64,000 bases of DNA. It comes from Vermamoeba vermiformis (lineage: Eukaryota; Tubulinea; Echinamoebida). Positions within the stretch are counted from its first letter, which is position 1. Every line of letters starts with the position of its first letter. The DNA lies in NCBI GenBank assembly GCA_045837725.1, contig JBEWZL010000152.1, forward strand, positions 372,001-436,000. The letters run 5' to 3'. Shown here piece after piece: positions 1-13,100 of this stretch. Made by a program: the position numbers and the translations under genes. The notes under the pieces are model-generated. The model ran no database searches and was not told where the DNA came from. It saw nothing but the letters and a program-made list of their open reading frames with translations.

Positions 1-1951
1 AAACTCCTTATATCACATTGAGCAACTTGACTATCAATTTACCTGTTGCTAAATCCCAAAGTTTCACTGAAGCATCTTTGCCGCAAGTCAGCAAGTATTT
101 TCCATTTTTAGAAAATTGAACAGAATTGACCTAAATTTACGTTATTCTCTCCGTTGCAGATGCAAATGTGATTTTAACGATAAGAAAAGTAACGTACCTC
201 TAATCCACCGTGAGCATTTGAAAAAGTCTGAACGCATCTGAAGCTGACGGTGTCCCAAAGCTTGATCTGCCCGTCCTTGCTGCACGAGGCAAATAATTTA
301 CCATCGTGTCCATAGCGAATCTGCAATAAACGTAGACTATTAAATCATTGTTTCGAGTTTCAGTTTTTTTTGCCGTTCATGAACACTGTTTTGACAACTT
401 AATGACGTTGACTTTTTTCTAAATATGGATATAATCCTAATACTTTTAATTACCGTATTACGTACTTGATTAATTGGGCCTAAGTGGTTACTTTCGCCAT
501 TAGGAGAGACGTAGCATTGCAGCGTATTAATGTCGTACAATCGGATCAATGGATTGTCGGTGCCTGCAACAATGTAATCGCCTGATGGGTGAAATGAAAT
601 CGACCGAATGTTGTTGGAATCCTTTAATCGAATATATTAGCTATTAAAAGTAAATTTTGATTGTGGCAAAAATAGATCCGTTTGTAATACGCGTGCTTGC
701 GTAATTTGTCTAAATAAAGAAATGCCACGGGTTGTGATATCCAAGCGGATCTGCAACCGCAACGCAATTTCAGAAATATCTTAGTACTTAATTTGTCCGT
801 AAAAACAATGGATTAAGCCCAGGGGTAAAATCTCCGTTCGCAGGAGATCTATCCGGTGATTGTTCTTACCTGTAAATATTTGAAAGATTTCTTCATGCTG
901 GAGTGATAGTCGTAAAACTTGATCGTGTTGTCGCGCGAGGCAGAGGCCAAGAGCGGCAAGGTCGGATGAAAGTCGATGTCGTTGATGGCCTGCGTGTGGT
1001 CATATAACGTACGCAAGACTGGTCTCGCGCCTTGAAAGTCATCGCCGCCCTCGTTCTTAGATTGACTATAATTGACCATCTTTTGCACGTCTAGCAATTT
1101 AATTGAAGTATCAGCGGAACCCGTGGCAATAACTTTTCCATCAGGACTGAATTTAGCGCAACGGACTGAGTTCTTGTGTGTAGTGATAAATCGAGTTTGG
1201 TAGTTAGGATAGGGACGCTTAGATGCGGGCTCTATAATTTAATAAGACATGTCAGTTGGCAAAGAGTCGTATTAAAGTACATCAAATGTGTGTTGTCTTA
1301 ATTAGGATAACAACGAAATATTGCTTCATATTGACCATATTAATTACCTTGCAATTCCAAATCAAAGTCAACACCCTTGATCGCCTTCAAAGCTGACAGA
1401 TCGATCATGCCAGTTCCAAGATCTGAACTGTAGGCTATTAAATACAAGTATTAGAATGCTAGCCTTATTTAGAACCGTTCAAAATGTCAATCGCATACTT
1501 TCTAGTGATGAACCAGGCACGCGATCTTTTTCCAATGTAAGGCCGATCGCGACCAGAGTTTGTAATCTGTTTGTAGGTAATGCACTATTTGACGGTGCTA
1601 ATGTGGCATTTGATACAGCTGTAGCTGCGCCGTGATATCCATCGTCTTCCAATTGTCTGATAGAAAAAAATTAATTATCGATAGATCGGTTTCAATATGC
1701 TTGTAAATTATTTTAAAAATTACTGCCGATATAAAATATTACAGCATTAATAAAAATATGCGTAATCGGCCTAAACAAGTCCAACAAATCAAAATTAATA
1801 ATTTATTTTTCACGGTCTTGCAGATCCTCGAAATATACTCTAAATGCAATAAAATCATATATAGCATGTATTTTAATTTTTTTTGGCTTGTATTTTCATA
1901 CCTGACGATTAATTGGTAAAGTTGCCTTCGATCTTGTTCTTCGTTTTGCAT
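1..1951 (-). CDS. CSTF1: Cleavage stimulation factor subunit 1 (CstF-50), WD40 protein, 3' end outside window
   Basis: This is a WD40 subunit of the CstF complex, which binds the GU-rich element during pre-mRNA 3'-end cleavage in the nucleus. Exon 1 (1902-1951, ATG at 1951) encodes MQNEEQDRRQLYQLIVR, matching the N-terminal homodimerisation helix of CstF-50. After a first intron of about 240 nt the protein continues QLEDDGYHGAA, again as in the family. Later exons carry WD repeats: RTLYDHTQAINDIDFHP (around 960-1020), LASASRDNTIKFYDY, then IRLYDINTLQCYVS (around 490-550), and YLLTCGKDASVKLWDLATG near 45-125, where a GTAAAT donor sends the last intron off the left edge. The C terminus is therefore missing only because the window ends. 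It is divergent to the ZZ-CLU gene. The identification rests on the match to human CSTF1 in several consecutive blocks. Confidence 0.93.
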
Positions 1952-2357
1952 ATTCTCTATTTACTATAAATGTGGTTATTCGGGTATTAAGCACAGTAAA
2001 TGTTAATGCTGCAACTGTGGGCTCTTGTGTGGATTCGAACAACAAAATGCCGCAAACACAAACCTCATTGCGGAACCCCGTTAATATCAAGCATGCGTAT
2101 AACACTCGATTCTGGCCACGCCCTACGTACACAGTGCAGTAGTATCTGTCACTGGTATAATTCGAGAGCATTCTGGATCCGCGATGTCAAAACGATTTAT
2201 GTCTCGCCCGCACGATTTAAAAATGAGATGATCTATTAAGTGCACCCAATTAATTAATCGCGATTAGCTCTGGAGGTCCCTGAGACAGTTCAAAGGTGGC
2301 TAAACTTTTTAGCGCCTTTCTGTTGCTGAACTAAACGGAGCACCACTCCATCCAAAA
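1952..2357. promoter_or_regulatory. Shared divergent upstream region of CSTF1 and the ZZ-CLU gene
   Basis: These 406 bp separate two start codons on opposite strands, so they should hold both promoters. I see no coding exon with family similarity. A 79-codon open frame on the plus strand and a 91-codon one on the minus strand both lack recognisable content. No clear TATA box or other core element stands out. A tRNA-like GGATTCGAAC element is discussed under rejected items. Confidence 0.5.
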
Positions 2358-5300
2358 ATGAACGATCATAGTATTATATGCATCTCGTGCAATGAAGTCA
2401 TATTCACCGAAAGCAGTCGCGATGATGAGGTTGGATTTCGTTGCATTCAGTGTGACGATTTCACTCTTTGTAGAAAATGCGAACGTTTAGCATCAGAGTA
2501 TCACCCAGTAATGCACTCATTTATAGAGCTTCGCGGATATCATTTTAAGAACAAAATAAACAGTTTTCCGAATGCCAAACCAGGTATATTTAATTTACAA
2601 TGATCAAATCAAGAAATTACTTCGCTTATAAATTAACCCTAAATTCTCCGATTTTTTGGTGCGATTAAATCTAATTAAATATGATTTTCAGACGTTACGA
2701 CGGGAATCTATTTGGCGCATCTCACTCCCTGCTCGACTTGTCAAACTCCTCTTATTATCGGCATACGCTATATGTGCACTCATTGTGAGAATTATAATTT
2801 ATGCTCGGGTTGCCATATTACTAGGCCTTCCGATCATCAACCGGCAAATCACGCCTTTATCAAGATCCGCTCGATTTATGGGCTATTAAATGAAGTCGAT
2901 TGGCAACAAGAGCTAGTAAGTACTGACTTAAAGCTGCGATTTTGGTGATCAATCGCTCATTTCTTATGAGTAGGACAAATCTGCTTACTTCAAGGCCAGA
3001 AACGAACGAGATTACATTGTCGATAATGAGGCACCTAAAACAAAGTCAACCGACAAATATAAGTCCGCTCTTAAGATGAGCTCATCAAGGAATGCTTTGC
3101 TCTCTTCGAGCAACAGCAAACGAGATTCAATTTCCGAATCCGCTTTAACGGCAAATGAGCATAAATTGGACGAGAATAGTTATTTCACTCCCAACGAAGA
3201 TGATATTAAAGATGAGGAAGACGAGAAAAAGAAAAAAGATAGCGAGTACACGATAAGCTATTACGCGGAACAAGATGACAAATTAGCTGACAATCAACGA
3301 TATTATGAAGCTACTTACGATGACTCTGACGATGAGGCCGAGACTAACAAGAATATTGCTACAACTTCTGGCGGCAAAGGATATTACGAAGACAACGCTG
3401 AAGACGAAAACAGTGCGGACAGCGAGGATCCGGAAGTGGTTAATGACGAGCCAAAACAGAACGTTGAACATAGCACGGCAGTCATTGACACTAGCAAAGT
3501 CAGTACCGTTGTATCGAGGGCTGGGTCAGTTCGCCTGTTGATTAATCAGTTTCAAAACATCATCGAAACATCGACCACCAGCGAGGCCAAAAAGCACCAA
3601 ACACCACGAGCCAGCGATGAGAACAGCAAGCCTAGTCAAGTGAAAGAAGTTGCGCAAGTAGAAGAAGTAAACCCAGTGCGTCCTATCTCCGCAGCAGACG
3701 GCAAGATCAATCTTCGAGGTAAATATCGAAGTGCAGTACAACCTTACACGAGCTCACTTTTCAATAGGTTCACGCGCCGCAGCGCCTAAGAAGCCCGAAA
3801 CAATAGCGCCTGACCTTCAGAGCAGCGCTTATCTCGCAAATGACGCTACAGATAACTACGATGGTGCAGCCCTGAATGAAGACTCGGACTCGGACGACGA
3901 GAAAAAAGTACCACACAGTTCTACAACACGAGAGAGTGTCAAGCTCAAACGTGCACCCTCGCGATACATCAATGAGGACAATGCAGCTACTACTTACACA
4001 GAGGTTGCGGAGGATTCGGCGAGTGATTCGTCATCGGTCAGCGAAAGTTCGAGCTCTGAGTCGGAGTTGTCAAGCGTGACATCTGAGGACAGCGATGTGG
4101 ATGACGATACGTTTGATTACTACAAGCAGCACGAGGCATTTAAAGACATTATGGCGACTGAACAGCGTGACTGGCACAACGAGGCAATGGCGCTGCAAAA
4201 AGAATACGGTAAGCCTGCTCTTTAAACGTTTCTCGTGCAATGGCGTGCTTGAGTCATCGTGCACCTATTAATGCATTGACGATTGGTTGAATTCCTTATT
4301 TCCTTTTAAAGCAAATCGCGGATCGGAGCCTACCAATTAAAATATTTAAATTGATGGCGATATGTTGACACTTTCTAACGGAAAATTCAATGAATAGAAA
4401 CCACTAGCGATACAAAGCAACAATCTAGGATATTGAAGCGATACTTGGCTCTAGCGAAAGAGTTCTTGGGTTTCGCAGACTTGATCTCGCGAATAATCAT
4501 CGACGAGGCATTTTTACCGGTTGAGAGCAAGAGCATTAAGCCCGTCAATGTTGGAGGTGTAGCTGGTGGCGAAAAGGTATGATTCACACTTTACTTATTT
4601 AGACTGTTTAATTGACTCGGATCCAGTATCTTTTCCGTGGAGTGTTCTTCAAGTTTGCCATCGATTCGCATAATATCTATGGCGGCGATTACTTTGCAGC
4701 TAAAGCCGCAAGTAAGTTAGAATCTCGTTTTACCAGGAGACAATTCCAATTCACAAAATGAATCCCTCGAGTTAATTAACGATATTTATAGGCCGGGAGT
4801 ACAATGGAGTGAAAAGCTATTTTATGAGCAAGATCAAGGGCCTATATGTTCCTATGATGGTATTGGTCGATTATCGAGGCCTCCGGTTGATAGGTTCGTC
4901 ATTTTTAATGCAGTATTAAATACTTCATTTTTTAATATTTCCTTACGCAGCCACTCCTTGTTTGCCGATAAGCTCCAAAACTCTCAAATATGGTAGCGCT
5001 GATGCAGGTCAAACCGTTCTGAAAACTGATCCTGTTTTGAACGAGAGAATGAAACTAGGCATGTTTTTAGATTCATTTCCTTTTTAGGCAAAATATTTTT
5101 TCGGCTAATCTTTAAACTTTAGCCGCAGCAAAGCTTAACTTAAAGGGTCATAAGGCAGGTGTGAAGGAGGCACGCAAGATCTACGGCCCAACGGATATTG
5201 AAGGTCATCAAGGGTAAGTATATATCCGATCTGATTTAAAGGTCTAAATTTGTCCTTAGAAATGACGGAAACTATTACGTGATCGATACTGCGCGAGGTA

Positions 5301-6754
5301 AGTCATGAGCATCATAATAGCCATTATTTGACACCCAACAGTTGCACCGCCGTTCCCTCCAGAGAGAAAATTGCCGTTATTTGTGTTCCCATCCGGTACG
5401 CGTTTCTGAAAAATACCCGAAAACCGTTCTAATACCAATCAGATCCAGATTTGAACCGACTGTGGAGTCCTCTTGCTACGATGCAAGTCCACGAAGTACC
5501 CATTCGCGATTTCCGAAAGAAGTTATACGAGTACTTCCCTGAGGCAGAGGGCAATCCAGACATTGAATTGAGTGAAGAGTTCTTTCCTTCAGGTTCTTTG
5601 TTCCATATCAAGCAAGAGGTATTACTAGGTGGAAATAATTAGTTTAATTTGTATTGACCCGGATCTTCTTTTTAGCTACACAAAGTACCTCCGCTTATTA
5701 ATCGACGTGCTACTACATTCGTTGAGAAGTTGATATTTGGTACTGCGGTAGTGGTAGCGACGAGTGCTATTAAGGTTGGTACCACCTCTTCGAATTGGAC
5801 TCGCGGATCTGACCTATTGTACGATAGAATGCTCACTTGTACAATTTACTGCGCATCGAGCACGTAAAAATTGCAGTGAATCCACTTAGCTCGGATGCGT
5901 TCTCGAACTTCCAAGTCGCTGATGCAGATAAGAAAGCTGATGAGGTAAACTCAATCGGATCCATCAGCACGTGACTAACTGAGTTGTTCTGCAGAACAAT
6001 ATTCGCGAAGAAGTTCAAAAGCTGTACGACCAGATCATCCCTGATTTGGCTAATAAGCTACTATCACGTGAAGTTAAGGTATGAAAACAGATCATTTGAG
6101 GATCCGGTCTAATGTTAGTCTTAAGGTAAATAATGGTGAAGAGTTGTGCATTGAATTGCATCGAAGAGGTGTTCCTGTGCGATGTTTAGGACTGCTACGC
6201 ATGGCTGTCAAACAGGTAAGACTCGCACATGACCAGTTGACACGTGCCACTTTTGACAGCTGTACTCACCTTCAATGTAGGATCCAGAGCTCGACAACTT
6301 GGTGCTTGTAGAGATGGCCTCGCGCATGGCTAAGATGTTCATTCGCACAGCACTACGACGCATTAAAGCACCGACTATCAACGAGCAGATCTGTCAGCGA
6401 CAAGTGCTGTCGTACTTCAATCTCATCTTCGGTGACAGCAGTGCCGCGAATGTCTACTGGAAAGCTATTATCAAGCCGCAGCTCTACGTCAAATTTGGCC
6501 CGTGTCTGACCGAACAAGAGCTCAACAGCGAGTACGACATTCGCAACTCCATCACGAACATGGTGCACTTGCTGTTGCGATTGCAGAGCAAGCTCGGTGC
6601 CATGTTTACGAAAGAAGCTTTGCTCACATTCGAGCACGAGTCGAGCACGTGCTTCAAAGATCCGAATCCGCTGCGCATAGAACATTATCGTGGTCTGACC
6701 AGTGAATGTCGCTGCAGTCACGTGGAGTGTTTGCAAACCTTGCTCAATGAGTGA
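2358..6754 (+). CDS. ZZ-ZZ zinc-finger protein with acidic linker and CLU-like C-terminal region
   Basis: The protein has about 1,100 residues in some 17 exons. Two ZZ-type zinc fingers stand at the N terminus: CISCNEVIF...FRCIQCDDFTLCRKC and, after an intron ending at 2692, CSTCQTPLIIGIRYMCTHC...NLCSGC. A long Asp/Glu/Ser/Lys-rich, low-complexity linker (about 3076-4200) follows. The C-terminal half (from about 4400) has a CLU-like signature: an LYVPMMVLVDYRGLRLIA segment, then GNDGNYYVIDTARVAPPFPP, and later LHRRGVPVRCLGLLRMAVK, which corresponds to the HxxGINMRYLG motif of clustered-mitochondria (CLU/TIF31) proteins. Known CLU proteins bind mRNAs for mitochondrial proteins and affect mitochondrial distribution; a similar role here is inference. 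The start is the ATG at 2358, the first in-frame methionine before ZZ1. AATAAA lies at 6831. The sequence is open throughout except for clean introns of 40-190 nt. Confidence 0.85.
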
Positions 6755-6830
6755 GCACGATACGCGACTACATGATCGCTAGGATAAGAATATTGTACAT
6801 AAATTACTATTTGAATGTAAAATAAAAAGC

Positions 6831-6836
6831 TCATCT
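6831..6836 (+). terminator. Poly(A) signal AATAAA of the ZZ-CLU gene
   Basis: A canonical AATAAA stands 77 bp after the ZZ-CLU stop codon and upstream of the convergent small secreted-protein gene. Confidence 0.6.
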
Positions 6837-6979
6837 AAAGGACCACCCAACAGACTGGATCTCGATAATATTAATCGCCTAACGTTTCGTATTTACATTC
6901 ATATTAAATAATTAACACTCGTTATCATGTTTGCTCCTGAGGACCTGAGTTATTCAAACGATCAACAGATCTCCGTCTT

Positions 6980-7461
6980 CTATGCCGCTGTTTTGCGTAC
7001 TCCACCATCAGCTGTGCACCTGACAAACTGTTCGTAACGCATATCGACTTCACCTTCTTCAAGCTATGCACGATAAGATTATTTAGGTGCAATCTGATAG
7101 ATCCACGTCAACAGAACGTACCTCGTAATCAACAAAATAGTATTTGTAGCATTCAGGTGATATGCATTCATTTGTGCACTTTTGAAGTTCATGCTGTTGC
7201 GCGGAAGGACCTAATTCGATGGCACACTGATCAGCGCATTCGCTTTCTTTGGCACGATACTTATTTTTTGTCTATCATAACGTTAACTTATATTCGGATA
7301 ATTTTTAAATAATTATTGGGAATATTTTTGAATTTTTGATTGCAGCAGATCCGAGTTTCTTTTACCTTCTGTGGAGATCTTCCACTGACGCCAAGACCAT
7401 GCGTAATATCACCGATAATAATAACTAATATTAACACTAATAGTGTATTGTACTTGTGCAT
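6980..7461 (-). CDS. Small secreted cysteine-containing protein, DUF4787-like
   Basis: This is a three-exon gene of about 109 residues that is too fragmented to appear as a long open frame. Exon 1 (ATG at 7461) encodes a clear signal peptide, MHKYNTLLVLILVIIIGDIT. The intron starts GTAAAAG, and exon 2 gives ECADQCAIEL...LQKCTNECISPECYKYYF. Exon 3 gives LEEGEVDMRYEQFVRCTADG and ends at a TAG. The core C-ISPECY...LEEGEVD-R...F--C agrees with my recollection of the conserved core of small secreted DUF4787 proteins of animals and plants, whose function is unknown. All three joins keep phase 0. The gene is divergent to the Ttd14-like gene (128 bp between ATGs). Gene structure is well supported; the family name is from memory. 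Confidence 0.75.
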
Positions 7462-7589
7462 CGTGGTGCTTTGCTCGTGTACAAAATTAAACTTAAATTG
7501 AATTCAATTTCATTTTGAAGCAACAAACCACCCTACTCAGTCAATCACTGTAGTATTCATATTTATATACATTAGTATAATAGTGCATA

Positions 7590-10069
7590 ATGTGGTTAGC
7601 GAGAAGCGGAGCAAGGTTACTTAGCCGAGGTATGCCGATACTTTCGTACTCTGTAAATAATTTGATTAATATTTATTCTGTTAGGAACTCGGTCCAAAAC
7701 TGTCGTAAATAATATTAAAGGTATATAATAAAATTTCAAAATTTAAATTTATTTTTTCCAGTCTTAACGGATTCTGAATCGTCGTTCTGTTATCATGACC
7801 ACCGTGCGAGCGATAAAGTATCAAACTATCATATTTACTGACTAATGCGATTCAGCTCCTCAGCGTGCGACAAGACAAGTTGCTACTACGTCAAGCAAAT
7901 CCGAAAAACTTTGGTCAAACAAGTGGAAGCTGATTGCAGGAACTTCTATATTAGCAACGCCTGTGACTTGTAAGTCCATGCACATTATAGAGCGCTATAG
8001 TTTAACCGCTTCTCTGCAGATTTGTTGGTCAATCCGGGCAAAGCACAAGCAACACAAGCAGACTTGAATAAGACGGCACAGGTACTTCTATTTAATTGAG
8101 TTTTAGCTTGAAATTCGTGTACATAAACAGCCACTTTAACTAAATATAGCAAACCACGTGGTTAAAAATAGATGATACGAGCCGAATACCGAGATTTGAT
8201 GTCAAATCCGGCAACGAGCGGTACCTAATCAGCTTGAATTTGCAGGGTAATAGCAGCGAAGACGACTGGGACAAGACTAAAGAAGAATTCAAGAGATCCG
8301 CACCGATTTTTCGCGTCGTATTGACCGGCGGACCTTGCGGAGGAAAAGTAAAACCCTAAAAATGCAACATTGCAACGCTATAATTAGCTCATATATAACC
8401 TATTCTTATTCTTTCTAGTCCACTGCCATGTCGCAGATCTCGGATCGCCTTTCCTCGCTCGGAGTGAAGGTTTTTCGCGTGCCTGAAGCAGCTACAATTC
8501 TTTTGAGCGGCACCGGCCTATCATTTGCCAAATTCAGTCGGGACCAGCTGTTAACATTTGAGACTAATTTGGTCAAGACTCAGATGGGTATGTATATATG
8601 AGGTGTGATAATATGACGCTGGAAACTAGATCTGAAAAGTCGTTTCATGAAATTGCATTGGTCCGAACATTCGCGCTAAATGTCCGAACACTATTAAATA
8701 AGTCTATAATCGTTGCCTCTTTACTAACGTCAATCATATTTAGCACTTGAAGACTCCTTCGTGGCTATTGCGAGGTCAACTGGATCTCCTTGCGTAGTGC
8801 TTTGTGACCGAGGCGTGATGGACACCAAGGCCTATTTGTCAACCGGTATTTGCCTCATTTATATAAGACCGTCGAGTGTATTAACTGACACTATGTCATA
8901 ATAGATTTGTGGGTTGAGTTGTTGAAAATGAACGGTTGGGATCCGATAACATTGCGTGACAAGTACGTGATTCAGTTTTTGACTCGTATATTCATCGTGC
9001 TAATATGATACATGATGGCTATTATTAGGCGATACGATGCTGTCGTGCACTTAGTAACTGCTGCTATTGGTGCTGAAAAGTTTTACACGACCGAAAATAA
9101 CACGGCGAGGTGAGTGATTGCGTGAATTTAGATTACCTTATATGGCAATTAACGTGAATTGTCACGCAGATCAGAGTCACTGGAACAGGCGCGTGAACTG
9201 GATTTCAAGTTGATGAACAGTTACGTGGGCCACCCTATCATCCGCATCGTTGACAACAGCACTGACTTCAAGGGTACATTTCAGTGATCAAACTATGAGA
9301 CATAATTATCTAACCGAACTGACAGGCAAGATCACGCGTGTCACTGACGCTCTTTGTCAAATCGTTGGTGCTCCTAGGCCCGCTGATTACGTACGTGTCA
9401 GAGCTCATGTCATTCTTTTGTACTAACCTGGTCCTATCTGCAGCGACGAAAGTTCCTCGTGAAGAACTTTGACTTAGGTATGTACGATTGGATAGTCTAT
9501 GAATAGGCGCCTAACAACTCAATTTAGAACAATTGAAAAAGAATGCTAGTGTCGAAGAGTTCGATGTCGAGTACACGTTTTTGAACCAAGAAGAAGGCGA
9601 AGACATCAACGGCTACACTTGTCTGCGCAGGTATATGACTGCCTTGCGTTAATACCACTCACTGATCGCTATTCTAGGCGCGGTAAAGGCAACGACTACT
9701 CGTACACGCACAGCACTACGCGTCGTGTTGCCGACTCACAAAGAGTAAGCACAACTGTTGCTAGCTTGTATTGTGATTAACATTGACCAGGCCATTGTTG
9801 AACGAGCGATTTCAGCGCGTGAGTACAGCGCGTTCTTGAAAGGCAGAGACGTGTCACGTGGTCCAGTCACCAAGCACGTGTACTGCTTCGTGTATGATAA
9901 CGTCTATTACGAGCTGCAGACCGTGAAGGGCCGTGAGAATGTAGTGATTTTGACATCTGAAATTGAACGCAGCAAGAACTTGTCATTGCCGAAATTCATC
10001 CAAGTCGCGAGTGAAGTGACGGACGACCCTGATTTCTCGAGCTATTACTTGTCCAAGCTCAAGAAATAA
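7590..10069 (+). CDS. NadR/Ttd14-like P-loop NTPase with C-terminal CYTH-like region
   Basis: The core exons read FRVVLTGGPCGGKSTAMS (P-loop GGPCGGKS), VPEAATILLSGTG, CVVLCDRGVMDTKAYLS (Walker B-like DRG), GWDPITLRDKRYDAVVHLVTA, GAEKFYTTENNTAR...ARELD and YVGHPIIRIVDNSTDFKGK. This succession is characteristic of the NadR/Ttd14 family. Drosophila Ttd14 binds GTP and phosphoinositide and is needed for TRPL channel traffic. The C-terminal part (about 9500-10069; EFDVEYTFLNQEE, RRGKGNDYSYTHSTTR, YELQTVKG) has the alternating beta-strand look of a CYTH/triphosphate-tunnel fold, as in the family. The N terminus is unusual: the first exon MWLARSGARLLSR looks like a mitochondrial presequence, and a later exon carries a hydrophobic stretch, WKLIAGTSILATPVTYLLV. 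The first two or three exons are the least certain part. The stop is only 46 bp from the stop of the convergent giant gene. Confidence 0.82.
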
Positions 10070-10115
10070 ACCCAGATCTGCTTTGTATTTTTACACTTTT
10101 ATTCACAAATCCAGT

Positions 10116-13100
10116 TTACAACACACCCAAAATAGCTTCAAACTTGTCGTCGTGTGACACGTGCTTGAGTTGCCAGAACTTCAATTTTTGCACCAGCTGG
10201 CTAGCTTTACGTTTGGCATCGAGTGCTTTTTTGCCCATCAAAATCCACTTGACATTCGCTCTGATGCGTTCAAACTGTTCTTCAGTGCCCATGGAGGTCT
10301 GATTCGCGTAGGATTTGCGTCGTTTTACCACGCACAAGTCAGTGATGCCGAGCATGCGGCATATGCTGAGCACGGGCGAAGCACGAATGACACGTTCAAG
10401 ACTGCCTTGGAGTATGTCGTACGTCATGTACTTGCCTCCGCGACGATGAATTTCTTCAATGGTGATCTCGTACAACTTCCAAGCCACACCAATGCTTCGG
10501 TACGCTGGATGGACCCAAGCAGTTACAACTTCAAAATTGTCCTTCTCGATGTAATCACCAATGCAGTAGCCAACCATGTCAACCTTCTCCAACGTATCAA
10601 GCTCGTAAATATTCAAATTCGTGAAGCCAAAGTGTGCCAAACTGGACCGCGTTAAAATAATGAAACGAATCAAACTCGTTGCTTACCTCTCATTATTATC
10701 ATCGTCCTTATTTTTGTCGTCAGTTGGGGGCAGTGATTTTCGTGTGAATTCGATAAAACCGCCAAACGGAGTATTGCCGTAGTGGTCCAAGCGCATTTCA
10801 CTGCGTGAGAACTCGTCCTTAGGCTCATCTTCCTCTTCGTCTTCGAGATTGGGATCTGGTTGAGTGCTGCTTGGAGCCGTGGGATTGGTCAGGGCCGCAG
10901 TGACAGCTGCATTGGTGTTTGCAGGCGCAGGTTGCACGGGCTGCTGGCCAGGTTTAGGCACCGTTACAAAGTTGATAAATGACTGCAATGTCTCTTCACC
11001 AGGACGTCCGCCTCGGTCACGCCAAACACGATCTTCATTGCCAAAGATCCACTTCATGGCAAAGATTTGCATTTGAGGGCGCAAGTCACTGATGCGCACT
11101 GTCACTGTTGACTTCTTGAGGACATTTTTGATCTCATTCAAAGCTTTTTCGGCTTTTTCCTGTTCGAGTTTGATCTCTTGCTCGGTCATTGTGATCTGTG
11201 CTGTCTCTTTGTTGTCGGCTTTGATCTCAGGCCCTGTTTGTTGGCCTTCGCCAGGCTGTTGTGCCTCGTTGTTGGCCCCTTGCTGCATCACATTGCGCTG
11301 TCGTTGTTGAGCCGATCGAGTATGCTGTACCTCTGCCTTGACAGTGGCCAAGTCTCGGTGCAAATTCTTCACGACTTGCAACAAGTGCTGTTGTAGCTCA
11401 AATAACTGTTCTTTGTTGCGTGCAAACAGTGATTTAAGTTTGGTCGGGGACTCGAACAGTGCTTCGATCTCGCCATGAATGATCTGCAGAATGCGTTTGA
11501 TCAAGTGTTCTTTCTCTTCTTTTGTCATCGATTTCTTGCCTTTCTTCTTGCCCTTTCGCTTCGTCCACTGATCCAAGTCAAATCCAACCGTCAGAATCTC
11601 AAAGTCTCGAATGCCGAACTCAATGTACAGCGTAATATATTGTGACAAGAACCGTGCGAAGGCCTCAACATTTTCTGTGACATGTTAGCATAAGAGTGCT
11701 TTCAGCCGGGGTCATTTACCTGATAGCTGTGAGTTGCTGTCAGCTTTGAGCTTCAAAATGACACGTGTCATTACAACACCTGCCAAGTCCTTTCGAATGG
11801 AGTTGTATGCCTTAGGTTTGGCCTTGTTGTCTTTATTCACGGCAAGCGTGCCTGTGCTGCGTCGTAACAGCGTCTTGCCCTTATGTTGCGCTACAAATAC
11901 ATCGTCATTAGAGATAGGTAACTCGAGCAGTGACTTACCTTTGGCTACACTAAGGTCAGGGAGCTTCAATAGGTGCACGTTCTTGTCCGTTAAAATCACA
12001 TCACCGGGCTGAATTTTGGCCTATAATACGTTGTCAATCAAATGGGTCCGCAACTGCTATGGCTCGTTGCTACTTACCGCCTTGAAGTCGAAATAGCTCT
12101 CAACACCAGCCTCTTCAAAGAAGTCATCCTTGTACGTGATAATACCACCGACAAGTTCAGTTGGGATCATTGACTCGAACAGACCAAACGTTCGATTGTT
12201 CGGGAATCCTCGTGGAATGATAATAGCTGGCACCAGTCCTGACTCAACGAGTGCTTTGAACATTGAAGTCCACACCAGACTCGTGTCATATGAATGGCCA
12301 TTGGTGTAGATCTACGCATGTTGTCAGTAGCTTATAATACCACAAGAATGTCGCGTACCTTGTAAACAAACAGGCCCTGGTCAGTGAACAGCACTTCAGC
12401 GTTCTCAATTTCGTGTGTCATTGGTGTGGTGCCCTCAGTGTCATAAACACTGATGAAGCCCAAATTGGCCTTCAACGAGTCTTCAATCGGCTTCTCGGCA
12501 TGATCGCCATCAGGTGCGTAACAGCCAACAATGTTCTTACCGCAGCAATTAGCTGAGTTCACAAACGTGTTGTTGAATCGACACCAGTAGCGGCGTTTCT
12601 GTGCGGGTTCAAGCTTTTCCTGTAGTTTTTGCTGCTCGACATCTGCCTCAAGTTGGTCCTCCTGTAGTTTTTATTAGGCGTGCATAATAAGACATAGGAG
12701 ATACTTACGCGTGTGAGCAACGACAGCTTTCGATTGACAATGAATGCTTTGCGCGGGTGGTTCTTGATGCGTTTGTCAATAGCTTTCAAGAACACATTTC
12801 GTCTGCTCTTCAAGTCATCAATTGTCGTGTTCTCGCGGTCATCAGCAAATACACGGTCGAGTTCAAACTATGTGATTCGCGTTAGATTGTCTTCGAATTC
12901 ATGTTTCACGTACCTCTCGCCCATCAATGTTGATCTTCTCAGAGCTGGGATAAAGCGTCTTGTAAATATCCACGTATTCGCCGTAGATACCAATCAACGA
13001 GGCCTTAAAGTTCTCCTCAATGTTCTTGCGGTCGTCAACTTCCACATCGAGCCACACGTCTTTCTCCCACAATGACTCGCTGTACCCGAGTGAGGCCAAG

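Noticed and set aside
2025-2045. tRNA T-loop-like GGATTCGAAC on the minus strand
   Set aside because: The T-stem has a mismatch, no matching acceptor stem or A-box-like D arm is found at the right distance.
2000-2239. 79-codon plus-strand ORF upstream of the ZZ-CLU gene
   Set aside because: No similarity or coding signature; lies in the divergent promoter region.
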